Assembly (NCBI GenBank): GCA_004211695.1
Contig: SEEV01000027.1
Coordinates: 1 to 33,706, forward strand
Length of the DNA: 33,706 nt
Source: Rhodococcus sp. (in: high G+C Gram-positive bacteria)
GTDB lineage: Bacteria > Actinomycetota > Actinomycetes > Mycobacteriales > Mycobacteriaceae
Direction of reading: 5' to 3'
Numbering within the stretch: position 1 is the stretch's first letter; each line of letters begins with the position of its first letter. Of this stretch, positions 1 through 8,400 are shown piece after piece. The notes below the pieces were generated by a model. It had not been told where the DNA came from, made no database searches, and saw only the letters and a list, made by a program, of their open reading frames with translations. Position numbers and translations under genes: made by a program.

Positions 1-1392
1 CCCACGCCCCGTCGCATTCCAGGACTCGACCACCAACGACCGCTCACCCGGACCCAACACCTCCACATCCCCGACCGCAGACCCCGCCTCCCCCGCAACC
101 GCCTCCAGAATCCGGACGAACCGCTCGGCAAACCCCACCACCGTCGCCCGGTCGAACACGTCCGACGCGAAGGTGAACCCGCCCGAGATGCCGGTTGCCG
201 TTCCCGACTCGTCGGAGTGTTCCGCCAGCGTCACCTGCAGATCGAACTTGCAGACGGCGGTGTCGACCTCGACGGTCTCCACGGTCAGTCCCGGCAACTC
301 CACCTGGGCCGGGGCCGTGTTCTGGAACTCCAGCATGACCTGGAACAACGGGGAGTACGCGCTCGAACGAGCCGGCGCGACCGCGTCCACGACGCTCTCG
401 AAGGGCACTTCCGTATGACCGAACGCGGCGAGGTCCGCCTCGCGCGCGCGGGACAGCACCTGGGCGAACGTCGCGGCGGGCTCCACGGTGGTCCGCAGTA
501 CCAGCGTGTTGACGAGCATCCCCACCAGATCGTCGAGGGCCTCCTCACCGCGCCCGGCGATCGGCGTCCCTATCGCGATGTCCTCGGACGTGCTCAACCT
601 GGCCGCCAACACGGCCAGCGCGGCGTGCATCACCATGAACATCGTCGCGTCGTGGCGACGCGCGAGCAGGACAAGGTCCCGATGGACGTCCGCAGGCACC
701 GAGAACGGGACCGTCCCGCCCCGTAGTGATCGCTCCGCGGGCCTCGGCCGATCCAGGGGCAGGTCCATCACGTCGGGGAGCCCGGACAACGCTGTCTTCC
801 AGAACACCAACTGCGCTGACATGATGCTGCCGGGATTCCGGTCACTGCCGAGGACTGCCCGCTGCCACAGGCTGTAGTCGGCGTACTGCACCGGCAGTGG
901 CAGCCAGTCCGGTGCCTGCCTCCGCACCCGCGCCGCATACGCCACCGTCAGATCGTGGGCGAGCGGTGCCAGCGACGCCCCGTCCGCCGAAATGTGGTGC
1001 ACCACCAGTATGAGAACGTGCTCGTCCGGGCCGGTCCGGAGCACGGCACCACGCACGGGCACCTCTGCGCTCACGTCGAAGCCCCGGGCGGTCAGCTCGG
1101 TGATCTGCGCGTGCAACGCCTCCTCGCACCCGACGGTCCTCGGCGCCAGGTCCGGAACCACCTGCTCCGGCGGCACGATCACCTGATGCGGTCCGTCGGT
1201 CGATGCCGGGTACACGGTGCGCAGCGATTCGTGTCGTTCGAGGACGTCCCCCACCGCGGCCCGGAGTGCCGGGGCATCGAGTGTCCCGGACAGGCGCACG
1301 ACCATCGGAATGTTGTACGCAGGCGAGGAGGTGTCGAACTGGTTGACGAACCACAGCCGCTGCTGCGCAAGCGACAGCGGAATTCGTTCCGG
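1..1392 (-). other. NRPS1 module 2 (partial): elongation C domain
   Basis: Begins with [14 protein letters not shown] and has the HHISADG catalytic motif at positions 979-999, followed by [18 protein letters not shown] and VPFESVV, so it is a full-length C domain. No epimerization domain precedes it, so it should be an L-C-L type. It ends with the VESWNATG linker typical of the C-to-A junction; the A domain itself is outside the window. Confidence 0.85.
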
Positions 1393-4300
1393 GCGCTCCT
1401 GCGCCACGAGATTCGGGCGGTCGGCTCCCCTGGCGTCGGCGCGCGCGACCCACTCCGCCAGCGCCTCCACCGTCGGCACCTCGAACAGGGTTCGCACCGT
1501 GAGAGCGACGCCGAGCGCGGCATTGACACGCGCGACCACCCTCGTCGCGGCCAGCGAGTTCCCACCGAGGTCGAAGAAGCTGTCGTCGAGACCGATTCGC
1601 TCCACCCCCAGGACATCGGCGTACACCCTGGCCACCGCGCGCTGCACCGGATCCGACGGGGCACGGAACTCGTTTGCCGCCGAGAGGAATTCGGGCTCCG
1701 GCAACGACCGGCGATCGATCTTCCCCGCCGGGGTCATCGGCATCTCGTCCAGGACCACGATCGCGGAGGGCACCATGTGCGGCGGCAACTGCCCGCCCAC
1801 GTGGCGCACCAGCTCGGCGGTCGCGAGCCGACGGCCGTTGGCGGGTAGGACGTACGACACGAGCACCGTGTCTCCCGACGGCGCCGTCCGCGGCATCGTC
1901 ACCGCGGTCCGCACGTGGGGATGGGCCTGGAGGACCGAATCGATCTCCCCGGGCTCGATGCGGAAACCGCGCACCTTCACCTGAAAATCACTGCGGCCCA
2001 CATACTCGAGTGCGCGGTCGGCGCGCCACCGCACCAGGTCTCCGGTGCGATACATCCGTTCGCCCGGACCGCCGAAGGGATTGGCCACGAACCGTTCCGC
2101 CGTCAACGCCGGCTTGCCGTGATACCCGCGCGCCAGAGCGTCGCCCGAGATGTACAACTCCCCGGCCACCCCGACCGGCACCGGCGCCAACCGCGCATCG
2201 AGGACGACCTCGTGGAATCCGCGGAGCGGACCCCCCACCGTGATCGCTCCCGCCGATGACATCGGTTCACTGATGTTCGACATGACCGTGGCCTCGGTCG
2301 GCCCGTACGCATTGCGCAGCCTGCGGCCGGGCGCCCACCGCGTCACCAGTTCCGGCGGGCACGCCTCGCCACCGCACACCACGTCCCGAAAGGCAGAAAG
2401 CCCTGTCGGCTCCACCGATCCGAGCGCGGCAGTGGTGATGAATCCGTGAGTGACCCGCTCCGCCTCCAGGAGCGCGAACAACTCGGCACCACCGTAGACC
2501 GTGGGCGGAACGATCACCATGGTTGCCGCGGCGGCGAACACGTGCAGATACTCGGACACGGACGCGTCGAAACTCGGTGTGGAGAAATGCAGGATCCGAG
2601 ACGCCGGCGTCGCTCCGAATCGTGAGTGCTGCTCGGCCGCGAAGTTGTCCAGGCCGCTGTGGGTGACCACCACTCCCTTGGGCCGGCCCGTCGAACCGGA
2701 CGTGTAGATCAGGTAGGCCGGATTCTCCAGGTGAAGGGGCCGTGCCCGTTCGGCATCGGTCACTGCGGACACCGGCTGAGCCGCACAGAGAGTGCGGAAT
2801 TCCTCGTCGTCGAGCACCAGCCAGGGAACGGAGTCCGGCAGCCGGGAACGACTGTCGGACACCGTGACCCCCACGACGGACCCCGAATCACCCAGCATGT
2901 GCTCGATCCGCTCGGCCGGATAGCTCGGATCCACCGGCAGGAACGCCGCGCCCGCCTTCGCGACGGCCAGCATCGCCAGCACCGATTCGATCGAGCGCGT
3001 CAGGCCCAGGGCCACAGCGTCTTCCGGACCGATTCCTCGTGCGGCCAGGACGCGGGCCAACTGGTTCGAGCGCTCGTCCAACTCGCGGTACGTCACCTCG
3101 ACACCGTGGTACGAGAGCGCGACACCGTCCGGGCTGGTTCCGACTGCTGCTGCGAACAATTCGGGCAGTGTCCGCTCCGCGCTGCCCGGCACGCCCCGAA
3201 CCGGAACGAAGGTGGCTCGTTCGGCCTCGGACAGGATGTCGATGTCTCCGATCGCGATCGCCGGGTCGATGGTTGCCGTCTCCAGGATTCGACCGAACCG
3301 TTCGCCGAGCGTCCGTACCGTGTGGGCGTCGAACAGATCGGCGGCGAACCCGAGGGTCACCGTGATACCGGACGGGACGTCGTCGGCGTCGAAGTTCTCC
3401 TCCGCCGTCACCCGGAGGTCGACGCGGCCGATCCCGGAGATCTCCGCCCCGTCGCGGTGCTCGAACAGCACCTGGACGACCGGCGCATAGGCGGGAGACT
3501 CTCCGACCGCGAGGGCCCGCACCACTCGCTCGAACGGCACGTCGCGGTGCCCGAATGCCTCGTCGTGGACCTCCCGGACGTGTCCGAGCTGGTCCGTGAA
3601 GGACACGCCCGGGTCGACGCGGCTCCGCAGCACCACGATGTTCCGGCCCTCGTCCACCGGGACCGGCGTTCCGATCGGCACATCCGAAGTGCCGCCGAGC
3701 CGGCTCAGCAGAACGGCAAGAGCCGCGTGCAGGACGTGGACGGGGGTCGTGCCGTGTTCCCGTGCCAGCGCGACCACTCCGCGATGGGTGTCGGCACCGA
3801 TCGGGACGTCGACGCGGTCCGCCCTCAGGGATTGCACGGCGGGTCGAGCCCGATCGGACGGCAGGGTCAGCAGTTCGGGAAGACCCGAGAGCCGTGCCTT
3901 CCAGTACTCGATCTGCCGCGCCTCGCGTCGGAGTCGCTGCCCCTTCCGCGCAGTCGACCGGTGAAGTGTGGCGAGCCCGGCCTGTGGGTCTGCTGCGATG
4001 AACTCTTGCAGGAGTTCGACGAATTCCTGGTGGTGCAGGCGGAGCACCGTGTCCTCGTACCGGTTCGGATTCGCCCGGAAGTCGACGAAGAGACCCGCGG
4101 GGCTGCCGCTCGGGTACACGTTGACCAGGAGGTCGTCCACCGGACCGGACGTGACGATGTGGTAGTCACCGGTCAGGGATCCCAGCTGGACCTCCTGGTG
4201 GAACAGCATGACGTTGACCATCGGCCCGTCCAGCCCGGCGCCACGGCTCGGGCGCAGGTCACGGCGGATGTCGTCGAGACTGCACCGTTGATGCCGCAAC

Positions 4301-5286
4301 GCTCCCATCAGTTCCCGCTGAACCCGCGACACGAGTTCCGCGACCGTGCCGCCCTCGTCGACCGAGATCGACAGCGGCGCGACGTTGACCGTCATGCCCC
4401 CGGAGTTGCGGAGCAGTGATGTCGTCCGACCGGACATCGGAATCTGCACGAGAACAGTCTCTTTAGCCGTTGCGCGCGACAGGTAGCAGGCGAAGGCGGC
4501 GATGATCGTGGCGGCCGCGGTGGCGGTGGCCCGACTGTCGGAATTCTGAAGACCGGTAAGCGCCGCCTCGGACAGTGAGGCACTCTCGAGCGTGCTCCTC
4601 GCGACGGCGGGCGCGGTCTTCTCGGCCAGAGTCGATCCCTCGGCGGCCTCGATCCGCGCCGCCCAGTACTCCCGATCCGACGCGAACCGATCGGAGGAGC
4701 GATAGCGGGTGTCGACGTCGTACAGTTCCCGCAGGCTTGCCGCCCGGCTCCGATCCGGTTCGCGACCGGCCACGGAGGCCGAATACCGGTGCGCGATGCG
4801 GTTGATCAGCGTCATGGCGCCGTAGCCGTCGAGCGCGACATGATGAATGCGGCTGTACCACAGGTAATGTTCTTCGCCAACGCACAGCACCGAGGTCTCG
4901 ACCAGGCGGTCTGCACCGAGATCGAGTGGCGTCCGGTAGTCCCGGTCCATCCAGGCGTGCGCAGCGGCGACCGGGTCGTCCGCATCACGAAGATCGACGA
5001 ACGTGACCGGGATGTCGATCGTCTCGTCCACGTACTGCATCGGCAGGCCGTCGACCTCGACGACCCGGAGGAAGGGCGACTGGAATTCGCGACCGGTCGC
5101 GACGGTCTCCCGTCGCAGCAGGTCGACGTCGAGGTCGCCGTGTAACTCCACGTAGTGCGCTACCGAGATCGGCACCGCAGGGTCGAGTTGCTGCGCGAAC
5201 CACGTCGCCCGCTGGGCCGCGGACAGCGGGAATGGCGCCGCATCCGAATTCGGTGTAGCCGGTTTCCGCGCGTCGACGGGCTTCAC
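1..5286 (-). CDS. NRPS1: non-ribosomal peptide synthetase, N-terminal 1762 residues (3' end outside window)
   Basis: Multimodular peptide synthetase that would start an (acyl-)peptide; cytoplasmic. The start is a GTG at 5286, seven bases after a GGGGAGG ribosome-binding site, and the first residues run into a C-domain N-terminus ([15 protein letters not shown]). Domains seen: starter-type condensation domain (about 20-445; HHVALDG at 148-154), a half condensation domain (about 460-690) without the HHxxxDG lobe, adenylation domain (about 705-1200; YTSGSTG near 861, FDASVSEY from 906), carrier domain (LGGNS, Ser 1244), then a second C domain (HHISADG at 1430-1436). The window ends in the linker before the next A domain, with the frame still open. 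By-eye pocket residues of A1 are D-A-S-F-V-G-A-V-M plus the invariant Lys; no substrate assigned. It lies 192 bp downstream of NRPS2 in the same direction and its loading region is paralogous to that of NRPS2. Family assignment is certain; product unknown. Confidence 0.95.
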   Translation of the reverse strand, partial: MKPVDARKPATPNSDAAPFPLSAAQRATWFAQQLDPAVPISVAHYVELHGDLDVDLLRRETVATGREFQSPFLRVVEVDGLPMQYVDETIDIPVTFVDLRDADDPVAAAHAWMDRDYRTPLDLGADRLVETSVLCVGEEHYLWYSRIHHVALDGYGAMTLINRIAHRYSASVAGREPDRSRAASLRELYDVDTRYRSSDRFASDREYWAARIEAAEGSTLAEKTAPAVARSTLESASLSEAALTGLQNSDSRATATAAATIIAAFACYLSRATAKETVLVQIPMSGRTTSLLRNSGGMTVNVAPLSISVDEGGTVAELVSRVQRELMGALRHQRCSLDDIRRDLRPSRGAGLDGPMVNVMLFHQEVQLGSLTGDYHIVTSGPVDDLLVNVYPSGSPAGLFVDFRANPNRYEDTVLRLHHQEFVELLQEFIAADPQAGLATLHRSTARKGQRLRREARQIEYWKARLSGLPELLTLPSDRARPAVQSLRADRVDVPIGADTHRGVVALAREHGTTPVHVLHAALAVLLSRLGGTSDVPIGTPVPVDEGRNIVVLRSRVDPGVSFTDQLGHVREVHDEAFGHRDVPFERVVRALAVGESPAYAPVVQVLFEHRDGAEISGIGRVDLRVTAEENFDADDVPSGITVTLGFAADLFDAHTVRTLGERFGRILETATIDPAIAIGDIDILSEAERATFVPVRGVPGSAERTLPELFAAAVGTSPDGVALSYHGVEVTYRELDERSNQLARVLAARGIGPEDAVALGLTRSIESVLAMLAVAKAGAAFLPVDPSYPAERIEHMLGDSGSVVGVTVSDSRSRLPDSVPWLVLDDEEFRTLCAAQPVSAVTDAERARPLHLENPAYLIYTSGSTGRPKGVVVTHSGLDNFAAEQHSRFGATPASRILHFSTPSFDASVSEYLHVFAAAATMVIVPPTVYGGAELFALLEAERVTHGFITTAALGSVEPTGLSAFRDVVCGGEACPPELVTRWAPGRRLRNAYGPTEATVMSNISEPMSSAGAITVGGPLRGFHEVVLDARLAPVPVGVAGELYISGDALARGYHGKPALTAERFVANPFGGPGERMYRTGDLVRWRADRALEYVGRSDFQVKVRGFRIEPGEIDSVLQAHPHVRTAVTMPRTAPSGDTVLVSYVLPANGRRLATAELVRHVGGQLPPHMVPSAIVVLDEMPMTPAGKIDRRSLPEPEFLSAANEFRAPSDPVQRAVARVYADVLGVERIGLDDSFFDLGGNSLAATRVVARVNAALGVALTVRTLFEVPTVEALAEWVARADARGADRPNLVAQERPERIPLSLAQQRLWFVNQFDTSSPAYNIPMVVRLSGTLDAPALRAAVGDVLERHESLRTVYPASTDGPHQVIVPPEQVVPDLAPRTVGCEEALHAQITELTARGFDVSAEVPVRGAVLRTGPDEHVLILVVHHISADGASLAPLAHDLTVAYAARVRRQAPDWLPLPVQYADYSLWQRAVLGSDRNPGSIMSAQLVFWKTALSGLPDVMDLPLDRPRPAERSLRGGTVPFSVPADVHRDLVLLARRHDATMFMVMHAALAVLAARLSTSEDIAIGTPIAGRGEEALDDLVGMLVNTLVLRTTVEPAATFAQVLSRAREADLAAFGHTEVPFESVVDAVAPARSSAYSPLFQVMLEFQNTAPAQVELPGLTVETVEVDTAVCKFDLQVTLAEHSDESGTATGISGGFTFASDVFDRATVVGFAERFVRILEAVAGEAGSAVGDVEVLGPGERSLVVESWNATGRG
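1393..5286 (-). other. NRPS1 module 1: C-C'(half)-A-T
   Basis: Loading module. The first C domain has the [13 protein letters not shown] pattern typical of C domains that open an assembly line on an acyl or aryl donor, rather than the N-Q-F-D-T/S-S elongation type seen downstream. After the linker near residue 450, an EYWKARLSGLP segment opens a second C fold at its middle. It continues through VPFERVV to the A-domain linker without a catalytic His pair and with a shortened loop after GTPV. A-domain core motifs are intact. Pocket code read by eye: DASFVGAVMK. The carrier has a canonical LGGNS. Confidence 0.85.
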
Positions 5287-5293
5287 GGCGGTT

Positions 5294-5300
5294 CCTCCCC
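5294..5300 (-). promoter_or_regulatory. Ribosome-binding site of NRPS1
   Basis: On the minus strand GGGGAGG lies seven bases upstream of the GTG at 5286. It decides this start: no ATG of the frame lies nearby, and the C-domain homology begins within 20 residues. Confidence 0.8.
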
Positions 5301-5347
5301 ATAGGGTGTCCCCGACCGGCGAAGGTGTGGCTGCGTCTGAATCGGCA

Positions 5348-5361
5348 CTCGCGAATGCGAG
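5348..5361. repeat. Short inverted repeat in the NRPS1 leader
   Basis: CTCGC-GAAT-GCGAG, a perfect 5-bp stem with a 4-nt loop, 62-75 bases upstream of the NRPS1 start codon. It may form a small hairpin in the 5' leader if transcription starts further upstream. No function can be assigned. Confidence 0.35.
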
Positions 5362-5383
5362 AGGCGGACTATTCTCCCCGCCC

Positions 5384-5412
5384 CCCTGATCATTCGTTTG
5401 CCATCATCAGGG
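5384..5412. promoter_or_regulatory. Candidate operator: inverted repeat CCCTGAT-N15-ATCAGGG
   Basis: Perfect 7-bp arms at 5384-5390 and 5406-5412, whose centres are 22 bp apart, about two helical turns, as expected for a dimeric DNA-binding protein. It sits about 100 bp upstream of the NRPS1 start and downstream of the hairpin that follows NRPS2. Regulatory function is inference from position and symmetry only. Confidence 0.35.
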
Positions 5413-5434
5413 CACACAGGGTCATCGTTGCACA

Positions 5435-5465
5435 GCGGGCGGCCCCGTTTCGGGTATTCGCCCGC
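5435..5465 (-). terminator. Bipartite hairpin after NRPS2, probable terminator
   Basis: Outer arms GCGGGCG (5435-5441) and CGCCCGC (5459-5465) pair perfectly. Inside them CCCG (5444-5447) and CGGG (5451-5454) pair around a 3-nt loop. The structure begins 13 bases after the NRPS2 stop codon. There is no T-run on the transcribed side, which is common for GC-rich actinobacterial terminators. It may end or attenuate NRPS2 transcription before NRPS1, or protect the 3' end of the message. Confidence 0.6.
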
Positions 5466-5478
5466 CGCGACTCCGGGT

Positions 5479-8400
5479 TCACATTCGAGCGTCGAGGTAC
5501 CTCGCGAGCACCGGCCCGATAGCGGCGAGGGACCGAGGCTCGATCATGTCGTTGTGCCCGCAGTCCACTGGGTGCTCGTCGATGCGGCCGCGGACGAGCC
5601 GTCGCCACTCCTGCGCCGACCGCGGCCTCGTGTCGGTGTCGTCCGCGCCGACGGCGGGGAAGATGAGCAGGTCGCCGTCGTAGACCTGCGGCACGAACCG
5701 GTGGACCAGGTCTCGTGAGTTCTCGTAGCCGGCGTTGATCCGCTCGAGGTCGTCGCCGCGGAGCCCGGATTCGCTGCCCCACGACTCGTTGAGCAGCCGC
5801 GCCGCCTCCTCGTAGGTGAGCTCGCCGTCCGTCTCGACGACCAGGCCGAGGCCACGCAGCAGGTCCTGCATGTCGAGCTTCCCGAACAGCTGATCCGAGC
5901 CGTCGTCGGGGTAGCTGTCCATGAGCGCGAGGGTGGCGACGTCGTCACCCGACCTCTGCAGTTCGACGGCCATCGCGTGGGCGATGACCCCGCCGAGCGA
6001 CCAGCCCAGCAGGTCGTACGGTCCCTCGGGCTGGATCGCCTTCATCTCCTCGACGTAGCGGTGGGCGAGTTGTTCGATCGACTGGTATTCGCCGTCGCCG
6101 CTGATCGTGGGCAACTGCAGACCGTACGCACGGCGGTCGGCGGGAAGGTACCGGACGAGGCCCGCATACCCCCAGGACAGCCCGATTCCGGGATGCACGC
6201 AGAACAGCGGTCGCCCGGTGCCCTCGGTGCGCAGCGGGATCACCACCGCAAGGGCCTCCTGGACTCCCCCCTCGGCCGACGGCAGCGCGATTCTGCGGGC
6301 GAGCCCGGACGGTGTGGGATCCAGGAACATCCACTGCAGGGGAATCTTCCGGTCGAGTCTCTCCTGGAGAGCGGCCACCACCTTGGTGGCGAGCAGGGAG
6401 TTGCCGCTCCTTTCGAAGAAGTTGTCGTCCGCGCCGACCCGATCGAGACCGAGGACGTCGGCGAACACGTCGACGATCGCCTCCTCCAGGGCGTTCGCGG
6501 GCAGCCGGAACCCGGTGCCGGACAGGAACGCGGGGGCGGGCAGTGCGGCGCGATCCAGCTTGCCGACCGGCGTCAGCGGAATCTGCTCGAGCACGACGAT
6601 CGCGGCGGGCACCATGTGGGCGGGCAGCCGCTCACCGACGAGACGGGTGAGCTCCGCGGTGTCGACGCTCGCGCCGCCCACCGGGCGGACGTACGAGACG
6701 AGCAACGGTTCCCCCACCGGCCCCGCACGGGCGATCGTGACGGCGAACCCGACGTCGGGGTGATCGGTGAGTGCGGCATCGATCTCGCCGGGTTCGATCC
6801 GGAACCCGCGGATCTTCACCTGGAAGTCGCTGCGCCCGACGTATTCGAGGGTGCCGTCGCGGCGCCAGCGCACCACGTCTCCGGTGCGGTACATCCGCTC
6901 ACCCGGCGAGCCCCAGGGCGCGGCCACGAAACGCGACGCCGTCAGGCCGGGCCGGCGGTGGTATCCGGCGGCGAGGGCGCGTCCCGAGACGTACAGCTCG
7001 CCGACGACGCCGACCGGTACCGGGCGCAGCCGGGAATCCAGCACGACCTCGGACACGCCGCGGGTGGGTGCGCCCAGCGTGACCGGTTCGCCCGGCACCA
7101 GCGCCTCGCTGATGTTCGACATGATCGTGGTCTCCGTGGGCCCGTACGCGTTGAACATCCGGCGGCCGGGTGCCCACCGGGCGACGAGTTCGGGTGGACA
7201 CGCTTCACCGGCCACGACCAGCGTCCGCAGCGACTCGAACCCGAGCGGGTCCATCGACGCCAGGGCTGTCGGGGTGACGAACCCGTGGGACACCCCCTCC
7301 TCGCTCAACAACGCGGCCAGCTCGGTGCCGCCGTAGATCGTGGGCGGCGCGATCACCAGCGTCGCACCCGCGCAGAACGCCATGACGAGTTCGAACACGG
7401 ACGCGTCGAAGCTCGGCGACGCGAAGTGCAGGACCCGGGAGACGGGGGTGACCGCGAGGCGGTCGCGTTCCTCGGCGGCGAGGTTCGCCAGGCCACGGTG
7501 GGTGACGGCCACACCCTTGGGTGTGCCGGTGGATCCGGACGTGTAGATGAGATAGGCGGGGTGCGTGTCGTGCAGCGGCGCGGTCCGGTCCGCGTCGGTG
7601 ACGGGGGCCGCCGACTGCACCCGGATCCGTTCCTCGTCCTCGGCGTCGTCGAGCACGATCCAGTTGACGGTGTCGGGCAGCCGGTCGCGGTGCGCGCGGA
7701 CGGTCACGCCGGACACCGCACCGGAATCGGTGAGCATGTGCTCGATCCGCTCCGCCGGGTAGCCGGGGTCGACGGGCAGGAACGCCGCACCGCTTCTCGT
7801 GACGGCCCAGACCGACAGCACCGATTCGACCGACCGCGGCAGGCTCAGCGCCACGAACGTCCCCGGCCCGGCACCGGAGTCGACCAGCCTGCGCGCCAGC
7901 CGGTTCGAGGTCTCGTCCAGTTCCCGGTAGGTGACCGTGCGGCCCTCGTACGACACCGCCTCGGCGTCCGGGCGCGATGCCGCTGCCGACAACAGTGCGG
8001 GCAACAGAAGATTCGGCGCGTCGGCGGCTCCACGCGCCGGAGTCAGCGCCGCGACTTCGTCGGTGCCGAGAATCTCGACGTCGCCGATCACGACGTCGGG
8101 GTCGACCGTCACCGTCTCGAGGATCCGGACGAACCGGGCCGCGAAGCCCTGCACCGTGCCTGCCTCGAACAGGTCGGTCGCGTAGTCGATCGCGCCCACC
8201 ATGCCCGCGGGTGCGCCGTCCGCGTCGAAACGTTCGTCGAGGATCACCTCGAGGTCCACCTTCACGACGTCGAGGGCCGGATCGAGTCCCTCGACGCTCA
8301 GCCCGGGCAGTCGCAGGACGGGATTCTCGGTGTTCTGGAATTCGAGGGACACCTGGAAGAGGGGTGAGTGCGCGGTCGACCGCACCGGGCCGACGGCGTC

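Noticed and set aside
5390-5422. Small minus-strand reading frame (MTLCALMMANE) upstream of NRPS1 as a leader peptide
   Set aside because: No ribosome-binding site, no run of regulatory codons, and it overlaps the inverted repeat; no support beyond being open.
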